The notes: generated from the sequence alone by a model not told the origin. Numbered from the stretch's first letter, positions 1 to 14,745 are shown. The stretch: DNA of 55,000 bases from Chrysomallon squamiferum (GCA_012295275.1 CM022665.1:44501152-44556151); one strand, 5' to 3'. Numbers and translations: made by a program.

Positions 1-149
1 ATGATTCTGACCTGCAGGCTGCGGCTGCTGTTGTTCTCAACGCTGATGGTGTTTACATGGCTTCCATATCTGCATTGCTGCTGGCTCTCAAACTGGCTAA
101 AAATGGATATTATGTGACAAAAGATGAGTCGAAACTTCCATACAATGAG
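1..149 (+). CDS. ARFGEF3: ARFGEF3 window exon 1 (5'-partial)
   Basis: Reads in frame 3 (first full codon GAT at 3-5) for 49 codons and includes the helix ISALLLALKLAKNGYY. It corresponds to the segment just after the Sec7-like domain in vertebrate BIG3. It ends at donor GAG|GTAGAC in phase 0. The true exon start is probably upstream of the window. The ATG at position 1 is out of this frame and is not a start. Confidence 0.88.
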
Positions 150-3100
150 GTAGACTATGTTTTTACCTTGATGCAGATGATATTTTTCATTTTTACGTAA
201 ATATTTTAAACATAAAATCTATTCAATTTGTTTTTGGTCTGAAGAAAATTCTTTGAACTTGTTAAAGTCGCCCAAGAACTTCAGTATTTAAATAGATATC
301 TAATAAAAAAAAAATAGCAAATATTAAAATATTAAACTTTATTTTGTGAAAAAATCCCTATTATGGAACCGTTGGTTTGCTACAAATATATGTTAACTCA
401 GAAAAAAATGAGTAAAAGCTTCTGTTTAATGAGGTGATTTTTTAAAAAATAATCAAGGAATTTCTAATCTTTAATATCAATATTTTTAACAAGATATATT
501 TTAAAAAATTTTGTGTCGTTTATTTTTTTTTTTTCTGTGAATAAAATTCTTAGAACTCATTAAAATCACCCCAAGGACTGATTTTTTTTGGTGAAATTAT
601 TGTTAAATAAACAAATGGATGCAAGCCAGAGAAATATTTATCTTTGTCCTATCAAAACTTCACTATTAAAAAGTCATGTTGCATTGGCTTTGAGGTGTGA
701 TTTTGAAAATTCAAAAAAAAATTCTTAGTTTTTTGTTTTAAAAATATTATATATAATTATCATCTTGTTTTCAGAAAGGTTTTATGGATGAAATACTGAG
801 CAGTGGTTTGTTGCTTTTCCTCTCACCTGCTTGGCTCAGTGAAGTCTATGAACAGATTGTCTCCTGCAATATCCTGGAGGCAGCTGGATTCGATCCTGTT
901 GTCTACAGTCCATTAGTGAACATGCTGAAAGGTAAATTTAAGCTTAATGTTGGTGTTAGTGGAATTAATTTCATGATGTTTGTTGATCGTTCTTGACATA
1001 ATTATCTTTCCTGAAAGCTAAATTTAAGCTTAATGTTGGTGTTAGTGAAATTAATTTCATAATGTTTGTTTAATCTTTCTTGACATAATTATCTTTAAAG
1101 GTGTCCCCTTTGCTGATAATAAATAAATAGCCTAAATATATTTGGCATATTTTTATATATTTGTTTTCGATAGAGACCTAACTAAGTTAAATTTAAAATT
1201 CAGCAGTATAACATTTTTCTGTTATTTTTATGACATGTACAGATGTGTTAAGAAATCAACTGTTTTTAATCATTATAATGACTGTTTTTCCAATATGTGC
1301 TCAGAAATGGTGCAGGCATACAAATAAGAAAGTTAAAACTGAAAGCAAACAAAATGTGTATAATCATAAAATACAACATTGATATAAAATTTGTTCTTTA
1401 TTTTTATAACATGTACTGATATATAGGGAAATTAACTGACTGATAGATAATAACTGTTTTTATTAAATGCACTCACAAAATGACAGAAGCATACAAATAA
1501 TAAAATACAGCAGTTTATATATATATATATATATTTTTTTTATGACTTATAAAGAAGTTAATGACCTTGTAACTAATGCCCATTTTTACTAAATGGACTC
1601 AAAAATGAAAATGAGACAAGCATACAAATGAGAGACTAAATTGAAAGTAAACAAAATGCACATAATAATAAAATACAGCAGTAATACGACATTTTTCTTC
1701 CTTTTTATGACATACTGAGTTACACATAAAGCAGCTGAAGAATCAATAATGTATATTTTTCCTAAATACACTATAAAAAATTATGCTGGTATATAAATAA
1801 AAGAGTAAAGCGAAAATAATCAAAATATGTACAATAATAATAAAAAACAACAGTAATATAACTATTTTTCTTTCTTTTTATGACATGTACAGATATATTA
1901 AGAAATTGATTTACTAATAGATAATTTCCTGTTTTTCCACTATTCATTAATAAATGATACTCAAAAACAAGAAATAATAAATCAGAATTATACTAAATAA
2001 ATATAGACTGCTTATAAGCTGTGTGTATAGTGATAAATATTAATAAAACAATAAAATAACAACAGTAATATAACGTTTTTCTTTCTTTTTATGACACATA
2101 CAGATATTTTAAGAAATTAATTTTTATATACATAATTTCAAGTTTTTCCACTATGCATTAATAAATGATACTCAAAAACAAGAGAGAATAAATCAGAATT
2201 ATACAAACTAGACTGCTTATAAACTGTGTGCATAGTGATAAATATTAATAAAATAGTAAAATAACAACAATAATATAACATTTTTCTTTCTTTTTATGAC
2301 ACGTACAGATATTTTAAGAAATGAATTTTTATATACATAATTTCAAGATTTTCCAGTATGTACTAATAAATGATACTCAAAAACAAGAGAGAATAAATTG
2401 GAATTGTACAAAATGAATATGGATGGCTCATGAACTGTGTGTATAGTATTACATATTTTACATTGTTTTTTCTTACAGACATTGATGGACTTGGAAGTCA
2501 TGAGATTGGAGCTCAGTTGATGAGTGACAGTGTTGATGTTGACAACATTGTAAATCCACAGTCTGATGGGCCTGCTGCTGAAGCAGGTGAGACTTGAACA
2601 TAAACTCACTAATCATGTTAAAAAATTACACTGACAGTAGTTATCTTTCAGTACTATCAGTAGTTGTCTTTTATATAATTAAATAGATGACGATTTTGTA
2701 TTTTTTTCCCCTTTTTGTACTGGTTTTTTTGGTTAATTTATTTATATTTAAATTGGCTCCCACCATCATCAAAGATATTTTTTTTTTACTGTTTTATCCA
2801 CACCTGTATATAATTGTTTATGAGTAATATGTGTGATCCTGAATACATATTTATGTTTTAGATATTATTTTGAATAATATGAATCTGCTTTTTAGATATT
2901 ATTAAATATATTAACTGAGATGGGATGAAGAAATTGATTGAAATTTCTGTAAATTTTAACTAAATGTACACAAAATGAATACATTTTGTACATACTTTTC
3001 TAGGCTTTTTTTAATTTTAATTTTTTTTTTTTTAACTGAATGACAACTGGCAGATATGATTACTGGTAGATAGGTATTTTACATTCATAATCTCTCAGTC

Positions 3101-6100
3101 TTTGATAATTAAGGTATAGAATGTGGTAATTAATGATACAAGAACTTTTGCATTTCAGGCAAGAAATTATCTAGACATTTATTATCTACTTGCTGGGATG
3201 GGATTCTTGACGTGCTGTCTGTTCTTCTCAATGGTAAAAGTTCGTGTGGAATTAATGTCAGCCTGGGTTTGATGCTAGGCACAGAAGGAGCTAAAGAAGA
3301 AAGTATAAAAGCTAGAGATGCAATTTGTCTGAGTTTGACAGGATTGCAGAAGGCTGCCAATCTCTGCTGCATTCTAGGTTTGGTTTAGACCTGTTGATTT
3401 TTTGTTTTTAGTCAGTCATAGGACTCAAAATAAATCTGAAAATTTTTTTTCCCTTGTAAACTGTTAAAAATGAATTTTTGTTGATACGGTGTGTTTAGCT
3501 GAGAAACTCTATTTCTATTAATTGTTAAATATATTAAATATAAAAATATTAAATATATAAATAATAATATTAAATAAATAAAAAAATAAATAATGTTTAA
3601 AAAATAATAATAAATAAATAATAATTGAAATCATTGAAAATGAATATCTTGATCTTGTCAGTTAAATAACATTAGAAAATAAAAAAATATAATAATAAAA
3701 ATATAATATTAGAAAAAATAAACAAAAAATAATTTTAAAAAATAATAAAAATAAACAAACCAAAAATAATGTTTAAAAAAAACAACAAACATTTAATTCT
3801 TTGACAACAAATACTTTAATCTTTTTTCATCTACAACAATTAACATATTACAATATAACTTTTTGTTTGAAAAAAAAAAAAAAGAAGAAGATAAAAAAAA
3901 ATTAATTTTAAAAATATTTGTAACAGAGATTTACTAATATTTAATTTGAAATACATAAATTTTGTTGGCAGGTTTGCAGGAGAGATGTGGCAGTGCCTTC
4001 AACCAGCTAGCCAACACTTCGTGCGTGAAGGAAGATGTGCGAAGTCCGTGGCCAGGCGAGGCTAAACTTCACGGCAAAACCTCGGTGCTCCCCAACAAAC
4101 CAAAGCTGGTTCGTCTCCACGCCGTCCATGTTCTCAGCATGGATGTCGTCATGACAACGGGGATGGAGATGGGGAGCCATTCTGCTGACTGCTGGAAGCA
4201 TGTGTTTAGGTTGGTGTTATTGTACAGCAGTTGTTTTTTGATTGTAGTGATTTTAATATTTTCTGTCTTTGTTGGTTTAATCTATTGTTCAATATATTAA
4301 ATATGCTGACTGCTGGAAACATGTGTTTAGGTTGGTGATATTGTACAGCAGTTGTATTTTTTGATTGTAGTGATTTTAAAATGCGGTGTTTTCTGTTTTT
4401 GTTTGGTTTAATCTAAAAAGTGATGAAGTAGGTTTTAGATTCATTGTTTATGTCAATGTATTTAATAGTTTTCAGCCATATTGTTTTAATTTTTTAATCT
4501 TCAGTTAAATACAACAAAATGCTGAAGTCTGTTTTTGATTTGTTTTAGATTTCAGAACACTGAATAGTTTTCAGCCATATTTTTTTTTTAGTTTGAGATC
4601 ATTTGTTTGATATACAGAAAATATTCATTGAAGGAAGGTACTAAGATAATGGTTAATTAAAGTTCTTTTTAATTTTTCTCTATTTTCATTAAAATTTAAA
4701 CAAGAGACAAATTTTTTATTTAAAATATATTTTTTTTAAACTATATTTTATGATTTATTATAATTACAGGATTTTGGAATTAAGAACAAGAAGTCATTAT
4801 TATTTATTACAATACATATCATTGGATCCACACTTTTATTATATGTTTTAATACTGAATTGTGTTGAGGTGTGGTTAAATAAGTATTTTCATTCATGTGT
4901 TGCAGGTGTTGTGCACACATATCAGAGTTGGAACACACGTATTTCAGTGGAGGAAACAACCAGTCGAATCTGCCCAAAGTTCAACAGGAGCAGAAATCTG
5001 ACGCAAACGCAGATGAATTGGAGTAAGTTTTACATACAGTTGTTTTGATAAAATAGTCTGAAAGAGTCGAAATTTATTCATTTTATTTATCACCTGAAAT
5101 TTCTTTTTAATTATATTTTATTATAGTTATGATAAAACAGAATATAGAATTTTATTTCATTTTATTTATTTTTTAATTTTTAAAAATTTTTTTTAGGTTT
5201 GATAAATGAAATTATTAATTTGATTTAATTATGAACTGTGTGTTTAATCATAATACACAATTTCTACAAAGGTAGAAGTTTACATTAGATTTAAAAAACA
5301 TTCATTATTGGTCCAGTAGAAATTAGCCTTGAAATTTTTAAAATACACACTCTAATTTCATCATTATATTTGACAGACTGCATACTGTTTTGCCTTCAGG
5401 GATGAATGAATGAGGTTTAAAGTTTTAAGAATTCAGAATTACTGAAAAATTTATAATGTTATATTTAATTTCTGTATTATAATATTAATTTTTTGTTTTC
5501 ACAGTGGTAATGACCTGTATTCAGCTTCTGTTTCTGTTATACCTGTTGCCCCTCGAATTAACGTGGCAGAGCTCATTCGTCAGACTAGTATAGAGTCTGG
5601 ATGGGAGGGCTCACTTTTAGGAGGAGGGGTGCTCAATTCGTCGCAGGCTTCAAAGGCTCTCTGTGGCTTGTCACAAGAAGTTGATCGGTAAGAATTTACT
5701 GTGACTGACTTTGTTTTGTTATTCGGTTTGTTTATTCTTAAATAAAATTCTGCAACCATTTGATTGTTACAATTTTTGTTAAAATGTATTTTTATGCTTT
5801 GTCTCTAGTTGAAAAATATGTTACCAGTCCTATATTTAAGCAATGAATATTTGCTTCTTTTGTTCCAAGTACTTCAAAAAGTAGTTGTAAATAAGGGTGG
5901 TAAAGGATATGGTAATTAAATATTACAATAATTCTTTTTCATAAAACAAGACTTATCTTAGTTTAAATTCAGTTTGACATCATAAATGCATGTATTTATT
6001 AGAATTTTATTTTCTTGATTAAAGTAATATATAAAGAGATATCTTTCAAGGGTTTCTGAAAAGGGAGTGACATCATTATACTGAATACAACTTCCATTGT

Positions 6101-6742
6101 TGAAATGAACTTCATTATAAAGATAAAAATATTGGTATGCAAACAATTGGGCTGGAGGATATGTATGGAGCAAGTCTTATGAATCTGCATAAATATAAAC
6201 ATCATCATATTTTTATGAATTTATTTATGGATCTGCATAATCATGATGATGATCATATTTTTTATGAATTTATGGATCTGCATAAATATTGCCATCATCA
6301 TATTTTTTTACAAATACATAGATCTGCATAAATACGGCCACCACCATCATCATATTTTTTTTTTATGAATTTTACAAATTCAGTTATTTTCTTTCAGTCT
6401 GTTTGAAGATGCTGCTGAAAAGCTAAATCTTCAGGGACTACTGACATTCCTCGCGGAGCTTGGTGAATCGAGTCGCGTACAGCTGAGGAAGCTGAAGAAC
6501 ACGGAGTCTTCTGATGGAGTCGGGAGTTGGTCTCGCTTACCAACGAATGCCCTGCACCTGTACAGACTGCAGGAGGTTCTGATGAAGATAGCACACAGCT
6601 CCAGGCCTCTGTTACATCTGATTAGAGTGTGGAGTGTCGTTTCGCCCTACCTGGTAGAGGTGAGTGTGAGATACCAGTGTGATATCGAATGTGTATGATT
6701 GTATGTGCAGTCTAATTGATATAATAGGTGTGATTGACTGTG

Positions 6743-6815
<73 letters not shown>

Positions 6816-7951
6816 AAATCAACTTTTTAATACCAACTTTATAATTATCATTATTCTTATTAGAAAAAAGAAATCTAATTTTGAATACTAGTTTTGTTAT
6901 ATCACTAGTTTTAGAAAAAGAAAATTATAATTAATTATTCTTTTTAGAAAAAAAGAAAATCTAATTTTTGATACTAGTTTTGTCACATCATTATTCTTTT
7001 TAGAAAAAAGAATTGTATTTTTAATACTAACTTTATTATTATCATTATTCTTTTTAGAAAAATAAAATAAAATATAATATTTAATACTAACTTTATAATA
7101 CCATTATTCTTTTTAGAAAAATAAAATAAAATTTTTATTACTAATATTATTATATCATTATTCTTTTCAGAAAAAGAAAATCTAATATTTGATACTAACT
7201 TTATTATTAATTATTCTTAGGAGAAAAAAAAAAAAAAATCTAATTTTTAATGCTAACATTATTATTATCATCATGAATTCAGGCAACAAACAGCAGAGAC
7301 CGGGCAGTGACAAAGATGTCGGTCACCTGTGTTCACGACTTCATTGTGGCCATGTTGAGTAACCACGAAGAGCTGCCTCACTTCCACATCAACGAGTTTC
7401 TCTGTAAGACGTTTGAAGACATGTTGTGTATGGAGATTTGTGACGGTGACGTCCAGGATCAGGTCAGTTCATTATATTATAGCATGTTTGTGACCAGACA
7501 CATTTTTTTATGTTTTTGTTATTATTATTATTTTATTTATTTATTTATTTTTGTTGTCGTTTTACTTTTTTTTTTTTTTTTTAATTAATTATTTGGTTTA
7601 AAATTTCATAAAATTTTTTACAATTTAAAATTTATTTTTTTTTCATTGTTTTGAAAAAAAATTTTATTTTATTCAATTTTATAACTGTTAGACAGGACAT
7701 ACTAAGCTTTTGGGGAATTATCCTGTTTCGTTTTTTTGCTTACACTAACTATTGAATAATGCATTTATTTTTTTTTTTTTTTTTATGTTGAATTTAATTA
7801 CAGAAGAGCCAGAAAAATAACTATTCAGAAAAACCATCTAAAATATCACTTTTTAAAAATGTTTTTTCAATTTATTTATTTATTTATTTATTTATTTATT
7901 TTATTTATTCATTTTATTTTGTTTTGTTTTATTTATTTATTTTTTTCTTTA

Positions 7952-7982
<31 letters not shown>

Positions 7983-8041
7983 TATTTATTTATTTTATTT
8001 ATTTATTCATTATTTAATTTTGTTTTGTTTTTTATTATTTT

Positions 8042-8084
<43 letters not shown>

Positions 8085-9968
8085 TTTTAATTTATTTATT
8101 CATTATTTTATTTATTTATTTGTTTGTTTTATTTATTTATTTATTTTTATTTTTTATTTATTTTTATTTATTTTATTTTTATTTATTTATTTTATTTTTT
8201 TATTTTAATTTATTTATTTATTTATTTATTATTTATTTATTTATTTATTTATTTGTTTATTTATTTATTTGTTTGATTTATGTATTCAGATTGTGTGTTC
8301 TATCTGTGAGCTGGTTGAAGCGTGCACAGCTCAGATTCACTCTGGGTGGCAGCTGTTTGGCGCCCTCAGGTCTGTCAAAATAGAATACACCACAAGTGAG
8401 GAGGTCAATGAAGCCAGGCAACACCACGTTGCTGCTGTCCTCGATGTCTTCGAGGTCTTCCTTGACACCAACAACATCCTCGTCTTCGCCAACGCCACAG
8501 TGGATTGTATTCTTTGTCTGCTTAGATATGTCCAGGGACCAGGTATGTTTTCTTCATGTTTGTTAGAATTATTATTTTACTATCTTTGTTTATTTTTGTT
8601 TGTTTGTTTGAATTTTAAAATTGTTTTTGATATGTGTAACATGGTGAACACTGTTTGAAATTTAGATCTAATGAGTTAATTATTTGTCTTAGAAATTTAT
8701 TTATTTATTTTGTTATCACATACTTAGAGCATTAATGAATTTATTTGTTAATCTTAAAGATTTATTTGTTGATACATCCACATATGTATCTGTTTACTTA
8801 CTTACATGTACAGCTAAATACTGTCTGCCTACTTATCTATCTGTCACATGTTACTTATACACTTCTTCATTTGTGAATTATCTTTCATCTTTTAAAAAGA
8901 TCTGTTATACATTTCTAAATGATTTAACAGAACATTCATCATTCAGTCATTCATTCATTTACAAATTTGTTCATTCATATTTTAATTTTATTTTATAAGT
9001 AATTATTTATTTATTTTAAAAGTGAACATCTAGTTACAGAAGAAGAAATATTTCAGACTATGTTTATGTTGACTGTTATCTGTAGATATATTTATCTTAT
9101 AGCTGACCCAAATGAAAAACCACCTAGAGAAATGTCAAATGGTAGGCTGTTGCAATGTTTAAATTTCGGTGAAGGGAAGGTGAAAGTATCTTTCTTTCAT
9201 GAACTGTTTCAGCTTGATTCATTTTAAACTCTTTAAATACCAAAAATGAAACTTGTTGTTTTTTTTGTTGTGTTTTGCATAATGCTTTATGCACTGTGAA
9301 TAATTATGTATTTCTTCTTTTTCATAAGTTTTGTTTTTACTTTTGTTGAAAAAAAAATCAGGTTGTCTTGGTTCATTGCTGTGTTTTTTCTTTTATTATT
9401 TATTTTTCTTTTCTTTTCTTTTTTTTAAATTTTTTATTAATTTTTGTTTGTTTGTTTGATAGTTTAATTATATTTGCACTGCAGACAAGAAAACACTTAT
9501 TATTTTTATTTTTTATTTTTATTTTTATTTTTTTTCAATTTTTTTTTTTTTAGTCTACAGCTGTAAGTAAATGAAATAAATATCTGAATATGCATGCATA
9601 AAAATAGTTAAAGGTGCAAGAGGTTATGTCAGTATGACATTACTTAAGGAATGAGGGAAAATAAATAAATACAGTATATTAAACTCAGAAGAAAAGATGC
9701 TTATATTGAAATGAATGTAGCCAATATTCCATTATAAGTTTATCAAAGATCTTGCATACCTACTTATAAAAATTATATAATAATCTATATCTATATTTAT
9801 ATCTATATTTATATAGATAGATATAGATATACTTTTATATGTTTGAGATGTTAAATGTTAATAGGTCTCAGACTAAAGACTCTAATTTCAGTGAACTCGG
9901 TGAACTCATTTATTTATTCAGTTGTTGATATTATACAGATAGTGTACACACACACACACACACACACA

Positions 9969-9999
<31 letters not shown>

Positions 10000-12900
10000 C
10001 CTAGTCTAGCAATTTTCTGGAAACTCTGTTTCTGTATTCAGATGCTAATATTCCATATATAATATATTTAGTACAGGACAATTAAATTATGTTTTAAATT
10101 ACAGGTCTGTTTGAGGTGTTAAAGAGGGGTTTCTTAGTCAAGTGTAAAATTCAGTTATTGTATTCATATGTTGATATTCCATACCACAACATATCTGATA
10201 CTTGACCATTAGATAGATTTTTTATTTACAGGTTCATTTAAGGTGTTAAGAGAGTTTCATAGATTAGTGTAAAACTCAGTTATTGTATTCAGACATAGAT
10301 ATTACATACCACAATATATTTGATACCTGTCAATTGATAAGATGTTTTATTTATGGGTATATTTGAGGTGTTAAGAGAGTTTCATAGATTAGTGTAAAAC
10401 TCAGATGTTGATATTACATACCACAATATATCTGATACCTGACAGCTGATAAGATGTTTTAATTCACAGGTATATTTGAGGAGCTAAGTGACGAGGAGTC
10501 TGACTCGGGCAGTGATGTCTGCACTCAGGTTGCCAGTGGGGAGAGTCTGTGTATTCCAGCACTGAAATACCTGCAGCGATGCTGTGATATCCTTGCCTCC
10601 ATGTGGAAGATGCCAGCCAGCCCCATATTTAAAGGAGCTCATAGGTAGGAGGTGTTTTCTTGGATTTGATATTTAAAGGAGCTCTTAGATAGGAAGTGTT
10701 TCTTGGATTTGATATCTTAAGGAGCTCATAGGTAAAAAGTGTTTCTTGGATTTGATATTTAAAGGAGCTCATAGCTAAAAATTGTTTCTTGGATTTGATA
10801 TTTAAATGAGCTCTTAGATAGGAAATGTTTCTTGGATTTGATATTTAAATGAGCTCTTAGATAGGAAATGTTTCTTGGATTTGATATTTAAATGAGCTTA
10901 AAGTAGGAAATGTTTCTTGGATTTGATATTTAAATGAGCTCTTAGATAGGAAATGTTTCTTGGATTTGATACTTAAAGGAGCTTATAGGTGGGAAATGTT
11001 TCTTGGATTTGATATTTAAAAGATCTCATAGTAAGAAGTGTTTCTTGGAATTGATACATAAAAGAGTTCATAGATAGGAAGTGTCTTCTTGGATTTGATA
11101 ATGCATTATATAACTCATGAAGCTAACATTACTGTAATCTTATCTTAAAACCAAATAAATATCAGACATTAACACCAATTTTTATTTTTTATTTTATTAT
11201 TATTATTTTTTTTGCTTTCAGAATTCAGCTAGGATCCACAGTTCGTGTTGTTGATAATAAAATTCCCAACATGAATTTTGAAGCTTTTTCCAAATTCTTC
11301 GAAAGTGATGGACCGGTTGCCAAAGAAGATGACACCGCGGGAGAAAAAGTGTCCATAGTGGACGATGGAATAAGAACTGAGGTTGTGTTTGAAAAGTGTC
11401 CCAGACGTCCTGACAGCGAACAGTCCAGTGCCAAACAGCGAGATTCGGACCAGGGTTTCGACGCACAGAGTGTCACGTCTGCCGATTCTGGAATGCTGGA
11501 CATGATGTCACCAGAGCGTAGTTCTGCAGACCCTCTGGAACCATCCAGCACTGCTGTGCCTCTCACACTGGACAAGCTGGACAACCATTCTGGAATCTTG
11601 CACGTCTGGTTCTTGTTGTTGGACGGACTGGCGACGTCGGTGTCCAGCTGTCCGAAGACGTTCCAGCCGAAGACGATAGAGATGCTGTTTGATCTGCTGA
11701 GATCTGCTGCTGGCGTGCCAGGTTTGTGGCTGGTTTATGTTTATATCTCAGAGCAGATTGTGGTTTATGTTTATGTCTCAGAGCAGTTTGTTACTGGTTT
11801 ATGTTTGTATCTGAGAGCAGTTTGTGGCTGGTTTATGTTTATCTCTCAGAGCAGTTTGTGGTTTATGTTTATGTCTCAGAGCAGTTTGTGGCTGGTTTAT
11901 GTTTGTGTCTCAGAGCAGTTTGTGGTTTATGTTTATGTCTCAGAGCAGTTTGTGGTTTATGTTTATGTCTCAGAGCAGTTTGTGGCTGGTTTATGTTTGT
12001 GTCTCAGAGCAGTTTGTGGCTGGTTTATGTTTGTGTCTCAGAGCAGTTTGTGGTTTATGTTTATGTCTCAGAGCAGTTTGTGGTTTATGTTTGTGTCTCA
12101 GAGCAGTTTGTGGTTTATGTTTGTGTCTCAGAGCAGTTTGTGGTTTATGTTTATGTCTCAGAGCAGTTTGTTACTGGTTTATGTTTGTATCTGAGAGCAG
12201 TTTGTGGCTGGTTTATGTTTATCTCTCAGAGCAGTTTGTGGTTTATGTTTATGTCTCAGAGCAGTTTGTGGCTGGTTTATGTTTGTGTCTCAGAGCAGTT
12301 TGTGGTTTATGTTTTGTCTCAGAGCAGTTTGTGGTTTATGTTTATGTCTCAGAGCAGTTTTTTGGTTTATGTTTGTGTTCAGAGCAGTTTGTGGCTGGTT
12401 TAAAGCAGTTTGTGGTTTATGTTTATGTCTAGCAATTTCAGAGCAGTTTGTGGTTTATTTTGTGTCTCAGATTTATGTTTATGTCTCAGAGCAGTTTGTG
12501 GTTTATGTTTATGTCTCAGAGCAGTTTGTGGCTGGTTTATGTTTATGTCTCAGAGCAGTGTGTGGCTGGTTTATGTTTGTGTCTCAGAGCAGTGTGTGGC
12601 TGGTTTATGTTTGTGTCTCAGAGCAGTTTGTGGTTTATGTTTATGTCTCAGAGCAGTTTGTGGTTTATGTTTATGTCTCAGAGCAGTTTGTGGCTGGTTT
12701 ATGTTTATGTCTCAGAGCAGTTTGTGGCTGGTTTATGTTTATGTCTCAGAGCAGTTTGTGACTGGTTTATGTTTATAAACTTTTTTTTCTTAATTTATTA
12801 TTTAGACGTTCATTTTTTGTTGGATTGAGCTATTTTCGTATTTCGAAATTGTTATTAAGTTATTATTTATTGTTTAATTTTTGTAAATGAGATCTTTTAT

Positions 12901-14712
12901 AAATGCTTATTTTTTTAATGTTATTATTTTTAATTTTTGTCCTTTCAAAACAGTCTGTTGTTGTAACACAATTTAACCTGTGTTTATTTTTATTAAAATT
13001 GTTTCTAAATTTAAATTATTATTATTTTTTTTAATTATTGAAATTGAAATTTATTATTATTATTATTATTTTTAATTTGTGAGCTTTCAAAACAGTCTAT
13101 TGTTTTAACATAATTTAACCTGTGTTTATTTTTATTAAAACTGTTTCTAAATTTAAAATATTATTTATTGTTTTAATTTTTAAAAAACTGAATTTTTTAA
13201 TTATTTTAACCTTTTTTTTTTTTTAAAAAAACAACTAAAATTTCTTTTATTATTATTATTTTTTTTAATCATTGTGCTTTCAAAACAGTCTATTGTTTTA
13301 ACATAATTTAACCTGTGTTTATTTTTATCTGTTATTATGTAAAAAAAAAAAAAAATTACTATTTCCAGGGCCTAGATTTGCAGTGTACTGTGTCAACCAT
13401 CTGCTGTTGCCGATGCTGCAGTCGTGGTTACGTCAGAGGCTCTCGCATACATCGATACTGGGATTCGGGAGCTGTCAACTTCAAGCAGTGCTGTGGACAC
13501 ATGTCAGATCTGGTCGTAGACTTCATTACACAGTTTAAAGGTATTTTGAATATCAGTAGTTTTCACTGAAAAATAAAGATTTTAAAAAAATGGTATAAAT
13601 GGTCACTGCTCTGTTCTCCCACCCAAAAAATTATGGAATGGAATTATTTATCTTCTAGTGTGTTTTTAATTTTCATAAAATATTGTTATTGGGGTTAGAC
13701 TTCATTACACAGTTTAAAGGTATTTTGGATATCAGTAGTTTTCACTGAAATAGAAAAAAATAAAGATTTAAAAAATGGTATAAATGGTCACTGTTCCCAC
13801 CCAAAAAATTTATCTTTGTGTTTTTAGCTTTCATAAAATATTGTTATTGGTTAAACATATTATTATTATTATTTTTTTTTTTTAAATATTACTGTTTATT
13901 TGTTTGTGTAGAATAGGAAATAGCTCACAAGGAAATAAAAACTAAAATGATTAATATAAAAAAAAAATTGTTATTTAAATTTAAAATTAAAACAAATTTG
14001 TTATTATTTATAGCATCTATACTGAATTACAGCCATCAAGATATAAATGTTTTTGCTTACCAAAGGATAATGAAATATATTTATGTCTAATTTATAAATT
14101 GTTATATACCAGATCATATTAATTTTCTACATTTAGGTTTAGTACATGGAAATAGATTTTCTTTTCTTAAAGAAATCTCCTGAATATTTTCTTTTCCTTA
14201 TCCCTTTTCCGTTTTCAAATTTTTTAGTGTGTGTGTGTGTGTGTGTGTTTTTTATTTTATTATTTTTTTACTTAATGGATTTTTTATTTTTTAATGAATA
14301 ATATATTTTTTTTTGTTTCATTCTTATTCTAGGTGCTGCAGAAGAGCAGGTCTACTTGGAGCTGATGTTAAAACAGTCGCTGGACATGATGATAGAGTGC
14401 ATAGCTCAGCCAGTAGAACATATCTCTAGACTTGGCTGTTCTTGTATCAGGTTTATATCTAAACAAATATCAGTTATCATTATTTTATTTTATATTTGTT
14501 ATTATTAAATATTATTACTGAAGATCAAACTGATCTGCCTTTAAGAGTGGTTTATTTTGTATCTGTTAAATACAGTTTTTTCTTTAATTTTCATTGGTTA
14601 TTTTATGTTGTTAGTATTATTCGGATATTCCGACCAAATCTGGTTTCAAACTTGACAAGTAAATGGTTTGGTACCTGTATTATTATTTACTATTTATTAT
14701 TGTAAAATATTT

Positions 14713-14745
<33 letters not shown>

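Noticed and set aside
1-149. ATG at position 1 as a start codon
   Set aside because: It is out of frame with the conserved reading frame, which continues from upstream.
7924-8383. Possible membrane protein (FIYLFI repeats)
   Set aside because: Translation of an imperfect (TTTA)n tract in intron 9.
11225-11584. 119-residue minus-strand frame
   Set aside because: Shadow of exon 12.
11722-12776. Regularly spaced repeats that might look like a CRISPR array
   Set aside because: Units are adjacent 30/34-bp tandem copies without unique spacers, in an intron of a eukaryotic gene.
11726-12828. Several overlapping 120-225 residue frames read as a repeat protein
   Set aside because: All are frame variants of the same minisatellite; the exon 12 donor and downstream exon phases show it is intronic.
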